Positions 44,351 through 51,510 of a DNA stretch of 64,000 nt are shown one piece after another. Made by a program: the position numbers and the translations under genes. The notes beneath the pieces are model-generated. The model ran no database searches. It had not been told where the DNA came from and worked only from the letters and a program-made list of their open reading frames with translations. The first letter of the stretch is position 1; each line of letters starts with the position of its first letter. Source of the DNA: Blastopirellula marina (GTDB lineage Bacteria > Planctomycetota > Planctomycetia > Pirellulales > Pirellulaceae); assembly GCF_002967715.1 (NCBI RefSeq), contig NZ_PUIA01000037.1:62001-126000 (forward strand). Reading direction: 5' to 3'.

Positions 44351-44385
44351 GCGGCCCGAGAGAGTTTCTCTTGGGCTGCTTTTTT
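44351..44385 (+). terminator. Rho-independent terminator of the RRM gene
   Basis: A 13-bp stem GCGGCCCGAGAGA / TCTCTTGGGCTGC (44351-44363 with 44367-44379, two G-U pairs), loop GTT, then a T run to 44385. It begins 32 bp after the RRM stop and its end overlaps the last bases of the convergent gene. Confidence 0.9.
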
Positions 44386-45580
44386 ATTGGGAAGTGGGTA
44401 ACTTAACCGGCACGTCGATTCGTGGGTCGGTCCATAGAATAGGTTTTCCTGGACCGTAATTACTTTTGATTATGAACGTCACGTGGGGGTAATCACGTCG
44501 CAGCGATGTGAGTTCATCGCCGGATACCAAAGTGTTGGATAACCAAATGGTCTGGATGGTTGGAAGTTCAGCGATCTGGCGAATGTGTCTTGCCTGGTAA
44601 CCGAGGCCATTTACGGAGATCGATGTTACTTTAAGTGACTTTAGACGTACGATATGCTCAGCATGAAACGGTTCATGGGGATCGCCCTGCTCTTTGCGTA
44701 ACATGTCCGCAATTCCAAGATCAGGAAGCCCAAGGTGCTTCAAGTTTTGATTGCGTTCCAGGATGGGAATCGCACCTAGTGGCAACCAGTGATTGATCGT
44801 GACCTCGTTCAGGTATGGACACTTCTCAAGTTGGGCGAACTCTTCTTGCCAGTTGTCACTAGGGTCAATCGTGACAGCATCGATATGAAACATACTGCGA
44901 AGGAAGAATTTGTTTCCTGCCAACTTTCGCAGCCAGACGGGGCCGTGATACGCGAAATCTCTTTCAATGCCATTCTCTTCTAATGAGAGAAGTAGGACGG
45001 GTGCTTCCAAACGCTGGACGTGAGCATGATAGGCAAAGGGCGCCAGGAAGAGAGCCAGTACCGCAGTGATCAAAAACGCATCGAATAGACGAAAACGCCA
45101 CCTGCCATCCCCAGAGCGAATTCGCCACTCGATCACGGCACCGACGATTCCCAGAAAGAGCAAGCCGACGGCAAGATCTACCGCCAATGCCCACCCTCGA
45201 AAAATTCGCTTGTCTGCGAAGAATGGCCAGGTTTCCGCGTAGATCCAGCCAATTCCTTTATAGCTATCCGTAAGAAAGCCGTATTGCGGTGGTACTCCCT
45301 CGCGAATCACGCCGCGAGCCATGTAAGGTATGGGCCAACCGTGCTCATAAAGGTCTACGTCAAGGAAGAAAAAATCTGGAAAGCGGGGAGTGAGATCGGA
45401 TGTCGATTTCCGAAGATCCTGAAGCGATTCCTGCCAGGCCGAGATTTCGTTCCCAGAATCCCAGACTTCCTCGCCCGGTACCATGATCAGAACCAAAGGC
45501 ACTGCGGCCAGCAGCATTGTGCACCAGGTCGCCCCGTGCAGATGCTTGAGCAGCGAAAGTCGTTGCCAAAGATACTTCAT
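44384..45580 (-). CDS. Membrane protein with leucine-rich-related domain, paralogue B
   Basis: 398 aa. Helices at about 18-36, 130-148 and 165-185 give a multi-pass N-terminal half; the C-terminal half shows the module GPVWLRKLAGNKFFLRSMFH (about 218-237), followed by irregular leucine repeats (LEKCPYLNEVTINHWLPLGA, LKHLGLPDL, IAELPTIQTIWLSNT). This module is the same one found before the leucine repeats of the proteins at 32-35 kb. Tandem paralogue of the next upstream gene (9 bp apart). Function unknown. ATG at 45580. Confidence 0.75.
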   Translation of the reverse strand: MKYLWQRLSLLKHLHGATWCTMLLAAVPLVLIMVPGEEVWDSGNEISAWQESLQDLRKSTSDLTPRFPDFFFLDVDLYEHGWPIPYMARGVIREGVPPQYGFLTDSYKGIGWIYAETWPFFADKRIFRGWALAVDLAVGLLFLGIVGAVIEWRIRSGDGRWRFRLFDAFLITAVLALFLAPFAYHAHVQRLEAPVLLLSLEENGIERDFAYHGPVWLRKLAGNKFFLRSMFHIDAVTIDPSDNWQEEFAQLEKCPYLNEVTINHWLPLGAIPILERNQNLKHLGLPDLGIADMLRKEQGDPHEPFHAEHIVRLKSLKVTSISVNGLGYQARHIRQIAELPTIQTIWLSNTLVSGDELTSLRRDYPHVTFIIKSNYGPGKPILWTDPRIDVPVKLPTSQ

Positions 45581-45589
45581 CTTCTGCGT

Positions 45590-46813
45590 TTATCCTGGCG
45601 AAAGAAACATCCGGATATCAGGCAACTCATGGAAGTCGACTTGAGGGAACTCTTCCCGCAGCTCTTCGATCTGCTTCTCCGTGGCGCTGGTTGATTGGAA
45701 CTGAATGTGACGTATCGTCGGCAATGCGGCAAGAAGAGCGAGGTGTTTCTTTTGTACAAAAACACCACTGACTGTGACCCGCTTAAGACGCAATGCTTTC
45801 AACTGCGAGAAATCATCCGGCTGCAAGGCTCGGTCTTTCGTCCCGGGAACCAACAGCGGCGTATCCAACTCATACATGCCAAGGTGAATCTCTTCCAACC
45901 GCGGGCAATCTTGAAGCAGTGGGATGGCATCGACGGGCAACCCAAAACGCGTGGTGAGAGTCTTTAGATAAGGGTATTCTCGGAGGCGGTTGAAGTTGTC
46001 GCGCCAGCCATCATCCACGGTGACAGTGGCCCTATCGACATGGTGTAACAGCGGGAGGAAATACTGGTTGCCAGTGAGTTTTCTCAGCCAGTTTGGGCCC
46101 TGGTAACTTTGACCATACGTGATGCCGCCATCTGGCGATCGGAACGCCGGGGCCGCGATTGGCTTTCCATCGAACGCTTCTCGTAGGCGAAGTGTGTCGT
46201 GATAGAGAAAGGTTCCCAGTCCAATTCCGATCAGAGTCACGATCGCCAGCATATCTGTCAGTTTAAATCGCAACAGCCCGCCGTTGCTCTCGATGCGCCA
46301 TTGCACAAGGCCTCCCGCCGTTATCAGGACAAGGGTTGCTACCAGCACATCAAGCAGAAGTGACCAGGGCCGCAGCAGCCAGCCGTCGGTCGACAGCGGC
46401 CAATTATCGTAGTTGCTCCACGATACATTGTGATGAAGCGAACCGCCCCACGAAGCGAAGGAACTCTTCTTGCCGAGCCAAGGCTTACTCTTCGAACGCC
46501 GATAATCATAAACGAGAGCCCGCACAAGAAACGGACGAGGCCAACCATGGGAAAACGCGGCCGTATGCGTATACATATAAAAGCCGGGAGAATCGGGCTC
46601 CTTCTCCGCTGCTCTCTGCCGTTTGGCCCTCGCATCGATACAAAGCTGGTAACACGTCTGCTCCCAGTCGGTTACCGGAAAAATAGAACCCTCGGCTTGG
46701 TACTCCCCAGGGACAACGATCAAAAGTAAAGCCAGCAGCGTGAATGATAGGACCGTCCAGGTTGCCCAGTGCAATCGCTTGAGCATCGCCAGGGTGGTCA
46801 TCATGCGCCGCAT
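45590..46813 (-). CDS. Membrane protein with leucine-rich-related domain, paralogue A
   Basis: 407 aa. Three hydrophobic segments at about 18-36, 155-175 and 190-210, then GPNWLRKLTGNQYFLPLLHH (about 240-259), matching the module of the neighbouring paralogue. The repeat part has YPYLKTLTTRFGLPVDAIPLL and LKALRLKRVTVSG. Residues LHWATW at the start and LPTIRHIQFQST near the end also have counterparts in paralogue B. ATG at 46813; the next upstream gene ends 6 bp away, so three genes form one unit with it. Confidence 0.75.
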   Translation of the reverse strand: MRRMMTTLAMLKRLHWATWTVLSFTLLALLLIVVPGEYQAEGSIFPVTDWEQTCYQLCIDARAKRQRAAEKEPDSPGFYMYTHTAAFSHGWPRPFLVRALVYDYRRSKSKPWLGKKSSFASWGGSLHHNVSWSNYDNWPLSTDGWLLRPWSLLLDVLVATLVLITAGGLVQWRIESNGGLLRFKLTDMLAIVTLIGIGLGTFLYHDTLRLREAFDGKPIAAPAFRSPDGGITYGQSYQGPNWLRKLTGNQYFLPLLHHVDRATVTVDDGWRDNFNRLREYPYLKTLTTRFGLPVDAIPLLQDCPRLEEIHLGMYELDTPLLVPGTKDRALQPDDFSQLKALRLKRVTVSGVFVQKKHLALLAALPTIRHIQFQSTSATEKQIEELREEFPQVDFHELPDIRMFLSPG

Positions 46814-46819
46814 GTTGTG

Positions 46820-47551
46820 TTAAGCCTCAACGGTTAGTAACCACGTTGCAAAGTTCTCGAACTTCTTCAGTGTGTTGCCGTTTTGATGATGCGTATTGTT
46901 CCCCTTCGAGAGCCACGAGAAGCCGGGGCCGATCAGCGCTTCGGGGCTACGCATATGCAGGGCGATGCACAGCGCACGGAAGTTCATTTCGCGGTTGGTG
47001 TGCATCTTCAGCCCGGTCGATGTGTACCGAAACAGACTGCGATCGATTCGCATCCGTAGGACCGGATCCGAGCAGACGATCTCTAGGAAGACACTTACTT
47101 CGAAGTGGGCCTTGCGTTCCGGCTTCTTGCTGTGCCCTTCGCGGTTCCCTTCGATGACCGAAACGATCTCGACCTTCTCTTCCACTTCCTGCACGATGTC
47201 CAACAAGCGAATGTGCTGCCATGGGATGTGCCCTTCCCAATCGACCGACCGAAAGACAAGGTGCTCTTCCGTAAACGCCATGCCGCGGATCGTTACCCGC
47301 GGTATGGCTGGGACAAGGATTAAATGGTCGTCGTGAACGACGCGGCACGGCATGCCAGCCAGGATGAGTGCCTTGGATATATCGCGAGCCGCATCGTACT
47401 CGACATGATTGGCCAGAATGCCGGGACTGTTGTGCAGCGCTTGCAGCATTTCTGCTTTAGCCAGGCCAAGGTACGGCCCCATGATCTCGGAAGCTTTATC
47501 GAGATCCAAGCGGCAATCGGCTTCGCGCAAAATCGCATACGTGTCCGGCAT
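46820..47551 (-). CDS. Protein of unknown function upstream of the LRR-related pair
   Basis: 243 aa, soluble. ATG at 47551 chosen (MPDTYAILREADCRLDL); the frame extends 18 codons further but that stretch overlaps the promoter side. It begins with a helical domain (SEIMGPYLGLAKAEMLQALH, then SPGILANHV) reminiscent of peptide-binding or regulatory helices. A beta strand segment VTIRGMAFTEEHLVFRSVDW and IPWQHIRLLDIVQ follows, which loosely resembles PH-like domains. No family is recognised. It precedes the two LRR-related genes by 6 bp on the same strand, so it probably acts with them. Confidence 0.65.
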   Translation of the reverse strand: MPDTYAILREADCRLDLDKASEIMGPYLGLAKAEMLQALHNSPGILANHVEYDAARDISKALILAGMPCRVVHDDHLILVPAIPRVTIRGMAFTEEHLVFRSVDWEGHIPWQHIRLLDIVQEVEEKVEIVSVIEGNREGHSKKPERKAHFEVSVFLEIVCSDPVLRMRIDRSLFRYTSTGLKMHTNREMNFRALCIALHMRSPEALIGPGFSWLSKGNNTHHQNGNTLKKFENFATWLLTVEA

Positions 47552-47695
47552 GTTCTTCCCTGGGAGAGAGACTCTGTGCACTTCGTTGTACCAAGGGCCT
47601 CCCAAACGGGCAAAGCTTTCTCCGGTATGTAGAAATCGATAGGGACCAGGAACTAGAATAAAGATACTATCCCCTTCTGTTTACGAGGTTTTCCT

Positions 47696-48430
47696 ATGAA
47701 ACTGTCACGCGTCTTTTGTCTCTCTTTGCTCCTCCTTTTCCCGCTAACTGTTGGCCTGCAAGCTGCCGATGAAAAGCCGGCCACGCAGTCGGAAGAGACT
47801 TTCGAGCTTCCCGATGGGAAGGAAATGGATTTCCTGCTGTACCTGCCCAAGGGTTATGAACAACAGCAGAAGTGGCCGCTTGTTCTGTTTCTGCATGGTG
47901 CCGGCGAACGAGGGGACGATTTATCTCTCGTCAAGAAGCATGGCCCACCGAAGCTGATCGAGAACGGGAAGGATTTTCCCTTCATCGTTGTCTCGCCTCA
48001 GTGCCCTAAGGGAACATGGTGGGTGACTGAAGACGTGGTCGCCCTGATGAAGCACATCATGCAAATCCACAACGTCGACAAGAACCGTGTGTACATTACC
48101 GGTCTGAGCATGGGTGGCCGTGGAACCTGGCAAGTCGCCGGAGCGATGGCCGACGAAGTCGCCGCAATCGCACCGATCTGTGGGCCATCCGATGTCACGG
48201 TGGTCGAGAAGATCGCTCACCTGCCGATCTGGGTGTTTCATGGCGGCAAAGACTCGGCTGTGAATATCTCGAACTCGGAAGAGATGGTTAAGCTACTGAA
48301 GGAGAAGGGAAACGAAGCCAAGTTCACCATCTATCCGGAAGCCGGCCACGATAGCTGGACGGAAACTTACGACAACGAAGAGCTATACAAATGGCTGTTG
48401 TCGCACGAGCTAAAGACTGACAAAGAGTAG
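47696..48430 (+). CDS. Secreted alpha/beta hydrolase (esterase/phospholipase-like)
   Basis: 244 aa. Signal peptide MKLSRVFCLSLLLLFPLTVG. Catalytic triad visible: nucleophile Ser138 in the G-x-S-x-G elbow TGLSMGG, Asp186 in HGGKDSAV, His218 in EAGHDSW. The oxyanion region FLHGAGERGDD (near 65-75) follows the first strand. The fold matches planctomycete exported hydrolases related to dienelactone hydrolase or LpqC-type esterases. The natural substrate, perhaps an ester on a polysaccharide, is not identifiable. ATG at 47696. It is divergent from the gene at 46820 and ends before a bidirectional terminator. Confidence 0.88.
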   Translation: MKLSRVFCLSLLLLFPLTVGLQAADEKPATQSEETFELPDGKEMDFLLYLPKGYEQQQKWPLVLFLHGAGERGDDLSLVKKHGPPKLIENGKDFPFIVVSPQCPKGTWWVTEDVVALMKHIMQIHNVDKNRVYITGLSMGGRGTWQVAGAMADEVAAIAPICGPSDVTVVEKIAHLPIWVFHGGKDSAVNISNSEEMVKLLKEKGNEAKFTIYPEAGHDSWTETYDNEELYKWLLSHELKTDKE

Positions 48431-48448
48431 TCCCTCGCTGTCGATCAG

Positions 48449-48487
48449 AACGACCGAAGCGCTATTCAAAGTGCTTCGGTCGTTTTT
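48449..48487. terminator. Bidirectional terminator between hydrolase and lipid kinase genes
   Basis: ACGACCGAAGC / GCTTCGGTCGT form an 11-bp stem at 48450-48460 and 48473-48483 with a 12-nt loop, followed by T on the plus strand. It begins 19 bp after the hydrolase stop and ends 3 bp before the stop of the convergent lipid kinase gene. Confidence 0.85.
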
Positions 48488-48489
48488 CT

Positions 48490-49401
48490 TTACGAGGAAG
48501 TATTTCTCGCGAACGCCGCATTCGGACCACCGACGACCATCCTGGCACCTGGGACGATGCGAAACTTCAGGGTAGCGAAGGTTGCCTTCTCTCCATCCAG
48601 GCTACAAGGAATTTCAGGCGATGCCTCGAATTCCACTTCTTCTGCGTTGTAGGTAACAATCCGTTGTTCAGCGTCCTCGTTGGTCAGAACGAAATTAATG
48701 CCCGACTCGAACATCTCGATAGTGGACAGAGCGGGTAATACCGTCACGTGGATTTTGCCGTCGTTGAGTTGGGCATTCGGAGCGATGACGAAGCCACCAC
48801 CAGCACAACGTCCATTGGCCACACAAAAAGCGTAGGCCTCTTCTTCAATCACATGTTGCTGGTCGAGTGTCAGGCGAATGCGAAAGACCGGCGGATCAGA
48901 AAGTACCGAGAACGCCGACATCCAGTAGGCGAGTGCTCCGTATGTTTCTTTCATCTCGGTTTGAATTTCTTCGGCGACAACACCGCCGATACCGGCGGTG
49001 ACTGCATTCATCAGAAGCCTGGGCTCGTCGATGGACGTTTCGAGGATGTCCATCGCTTTTGCCTGGCCGCTGACTGCCAGATTCCATGCGGCTTCGATAT
49101 TACCTAGGGGAATATCGAGCGATCTTGCCAGATCGTTGCCGGTTCCGGTCGGAACAATGCCGAACTGAAGATCACTCGGCCGAGAAAGAATGCTCAATGA
49201 GCGTGAGATAGTACCATCGCCACCAACAAGAATGACTCTCTCAGGCCTTTCCCTTTCGACGATCTCGATCAACTCCTCGTCGGTTTGGAGTTGATCGATC
49301 GCAATCCAACAAAACCCATCGCGCTCTGCAAGTTGTTTCACTTGAGGGCCGATCGCTTGGGCTCTGCCCGCCCGACCGTTGAAGAGCGTACAGATTTTCA
49401 T
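48490..49401 (-). CDS. Diacylglycerol/lipid kinase family protein
   Basis: 303 aa. DAGK catalytic domain: an N-terminal I-C-T-L-F-N-G-R-A-G strand-loop, the nucleotide motif GGDGT (60-64), and PTGTGNDLAR (84-93). These match the lipid kinase fold of diacylglycerol kinase, YegS and sphingosine-kinase-like bacterial proteins. Phosphorylates a lipid with ATP at the membrane surface; exact lipid unknown. The ATG at 49401 is taken because it starts with the first beta strand (MKICTLFNGRAG) and is preceded by GGAGG and AAAGGA; the open frame extends 41 codons upstream. The next gene upstream, on the same strand, is the DUF1080 gene 22 bp away, so the two form a unit. Confidence 0.92.
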   Translation of the reverse strand: MKICTLFNGRAGRAQAIGPQVKQLAERDGFCWIAIDQLQTDEELIEIVERERPERVILVGGDGTISRSLSILSRPSDLQFGIVPTGTGNDLARSLDIPLGNIEAAWNLAVSGQAKAMDILETSIDEPRLLMNAVTAGIGGVVAEEIQTEMKETYGALAYWMSAFSVLSDPPVFRIRLTLDQQHVIEEEAYAFCVANGRCAGGGFVIAPNAQLNDGKIHVTVLPALSTIEMFESGINFVLTNEDAEQRIVTYNAEEVEFEASPEIPCSLDGEKATFATLKFRIVPGARMVVGGPNAAFARNTSS

Positions 49402-49423
49402 GCAGTCCTTTGCCTCCTGTCGA

Positions 49424-50254
49424 CTATTCGTCCAGCAGCATGATTTCCACTTTGCGGAACTGACATGGATGGCTTTCCGATTGCAGCGAAATCGTTCCGC
49501 CGGTAAGCATGACATCGCCGCCATTCTTTTCGATCAACATCTTTGTGTGATCTGGTTCGGAAATGGAACCGTTGGTCGGATCGAGTTGCGACTTTTCATA
49601 TTCCAACACAACTTTGCCGTCCATGATGTGCTTGATCGTTCCGTTGCCGTGAACTTCGATCTCGCAGGTCACCCACTCATCGCCACGGTAAGTTTCCGAC
49701 GAGCTGTTAATGCAGTGAGGCTTGAACAACTTGCCGTCCATCACCACGTGGGTGCCCGGGGTGCACAGGTTCGCGGTGGGGCGACTGCCCATTTCCCTGC
49801 CGCCCAGCAGTTGCACTTCGATGGATGCGGGGAAGTTTTGATCTTTGCCCATCTCCTGCGGCGATTCTCCATGAATCATCACGCCGCTGTTGCGGAATGC
49901 CCAGCCTGGACCACCTTTGCACTGGTCGCCAATGAAACGGTATTCCACCCGCAGGCGATAGTTGCTGAACGGCTTTTCGTAGAACAGGTGGCCGAACGTT
50001 TCGTTGAAGCCATCTGGGTAGCCATCGGCATACGAAACGGTCAGCAGACCATCTTCCACGCGAAACGTGTTGCCAGGGTTTTCGCCGGCTTCGTGATAAC
50101 GAACTTTAGGAATCCAACCGGTCAGGTCCTTCCCGTTGAACAGCTGAATCCATTCTCCTTTAGGTTCGTCCGTCTTCTTGTCTTCCGCTTGAAGCGAGAC
50201 GACACATGTGAGAACCAACAACAACGAAAGAGACAGACTGCGGTGCATAGTCAT
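49424..50254 (-). CDS. Exported 3-keto-disaccharide hydrolase-like protein (DUF1080)
   Basis: 276 aa. Signal peptide MTMHRSLSLSLLLVLTCVVS. A DUF1080 beta-sandwich follows, with family strings F-N-G-K-D-L-x-G-W (LFNGKDLTGWI, about 41-51), then the R-x-E-Y-R-F strand, N-S-G-V-M-I-H, ASIEVQLLGG and V-T-C-E-I-E-V. DUF1080 proteins are related to glucoside 3-dehydrogenase-pathway hydrolases and very common in planctomycetes, where they are thought to act on carbohydrates outside the cell. ATG at 50254 with GAGG upstream. Followed on the same strand by the lipid kinase gene 22 bp downstream. Confidence 0.9.
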   Translation of the reverse strand: MTMHRSLSLSLLLVLTCVVSLQAEDKKTDEPKGEWIQLFNGKDLTGWIPKVRYHEAGENPGNTFRVEDGLLTVSYADGYPDGFNETFGHLFYEKPFSNYRLRVEYRFIGDQCKGGPGWAFRNSGVMIHGESPQEMGKDQNFPASIEVQLLGGREMGSRPTANLCTPGTHVVMDGKLFKPHCINSSSETYRGDEWVTCEIEVHGNGTIKHIMDGKVVLEYEKSQLDPTNGSISEPDHTKMLIEKNGGDVMLTGGTISLQSESHPCQFRKVEIMLLDE

Positions 50255-50392
50255 GGGGGACCTCATTGGTAAAGTCGGACCGCCGGCAGGCGGAGTGAAT
50301 TTCAGGGAACAATCGACTTGAGGGGTCGACCGAGATTCCCCTCAGTTTAATCCACGCCCAGTCGCGTCTAAAGTCGCCGCCAGCAATCCCCA

Positions 50393-50427
50393 CAAAAAAC
50401 TACCCACCAATAAATGGTGGGTAGTTT
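50393..50427 (-). terminator. Terminator of the YYTP-repeat gene
   Basis: The stem TACCCACCA / TGGTGGGTA (50401-50409 with 50415-50423) is extended by flanking A/T pairs. On the minus strand it is followed by a T run (AAAAAA at 50394-50399 on the plus strand). It starts 24 bp after the stop of the minus gene at 50452. Confidence 0.85.
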
Positions 50428-50451
50428 TGGAATTTTATGCTGGCACTTGGA

Positions 50452-50970
50452 CTAGTAGCCGATGATCGGCATTCCAACCGTCCGTGGGACGGGTGCTGGC
50501 GTGCTGTACCAGTACGTCTTGGGGTAGTAGTTCACCGTCGTTGGGACTGCGGAATAGGTCGTCGCGGGAACCACTTGCGAGGTTGGTGCGTAGTAGGTGG
50601 TTGTCGCCGGAGGCGAGTAGTAGGCCGTGGTGACTTCCGGCGTGTAATACGACGTGGTCGGAGTATAGTACGAGGTCGTTGGTGCGAAAGAACTCGTTGT
50701 GGGTGCGTAATAGCTAGTGGTCGGCGTGTAGTACGTCGTAGTAGGAGCGTAGTTCGTCGTGACTACAGGGCGGTTTACAACAGTCGTTGCCGCACCTGGG
50801 ACAACCACCGGTTGGAGATCTGAACGCAAACCAAACAGTCCTCGACGAACTGGAATGTAGCCGACCGCCGTCGGTGGGGCTACGGTCGTGTAGACTTGCG
50901 CCTCAACCGTTTTAACAGCAAATAGTGGTGCCATCGCAACGGCACCGACAATCAACAATTGTTTGAACAT
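50452..50970 (-). CDS. Secreted Thr/Tyr/Pro-rich repeat protein
   Basis: 172 aa. Signal peptide MFKQLLIVGAVAMAPLFAVK, cleaved near Val-Glu-Ala-Gln (about 25). The mature part is a series of T-Y-Y-T/A-P-T-T-S-Y-Y units (YYTPTTSYYAPTTSSFAPTT and on, about 75-125), low complexity, possibly extended and glycosylated on Thr. It ends PRTVGMPIIGY. ATG at 50970, supported by AAGGGGG about 6 nt upstream. Similar repetitive secreted proteins occur in planctomycetes; function unknown, possibly cell surface. Strong terminator follows. Confidence 0.75.
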   Translation of the reverse strand: MFKQLLIVGAVAMAPLFAVKTVEAQVYTTVAPPTAVGYIPVRRGLFGLRSDLQPVVVPGAATTVVNRPVVTTNYAPTTTYYTPTTSYYAPTTSSFAPTTSYYTPTTSYYTPEVTTAYYSPPATTTYYAPTSQVVPATTYSAVPTTVNYYPKTYWYSTPAPVPRTVGMPIIGY

Positions 50971-51510
50971 GTCGATCCCCCTTGGGTATGGATAAGTTGT
51001 TTTTGTTTTCGTGGCAAAGAACAAGGCATCAAGCATTGTTCCCTGACTAATGGAAGAGACAAGGCAAACCCAGTGCCAATATCTCGACAGATAAGGATTC
51101 TGCACCAGTGTAGGACACGGTTGGTCGCATACCCGTCAGGTTGATCGCTGGAATTCAATGGTTTGCAATCCAAGGACAAATTTTCCTCGATATCAGATCA
51201 GATTGAAACAATTGTTATCAAAATGATCGCAAATCTTCCTATGACGCTCTTCGGAATTGCCGGAGGAATCGTCATAACTTATCGCTGGATATGATCTTTA
51301 GGGGAACCAGGTCGGATTGCGTTCTATTGGCATGCTCCCTGCACTTGTGATGAGTACACACAGTTACGCAATTTGTCCGACGACCGGAACCCAATGCCAT
51401 GACGTCCTTGGCATTGGAGCATCCCCCCTGCTGAATCAGCAAAGCGAAAACGCACGCTTCGCTTCGTTGGAGTCTGGTCGAGGTCGAGAATAACCCCAAG
51501 GAGTTCTATT
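50971..51510. other. Divergent intergenic region
   Basis: About 540 bp between two divergently transcribed secreted-protein genes. No ORF is supported. It is moderately AT-rich (around ATTGTTATCAAAATGATC near 51210-51225) and probably holds both promoters. The plus gene has a strong AAGGAG ribosome binding site at 51498-51503. Confidence 0.4.

Noticed and set aside
46336-46729. Overlapping 98-116 codon frames opposite the LRR-related gene
   Set aside because: Arg/Ser/Pro-rich shadows of the real minus-strand gene.
50640-50760. Periodic GTAGTACG-like repeats, considered as CRISPR
   Set aside because: They encode the YYTPTTS repeats of a secreted protein; no unique spacers.
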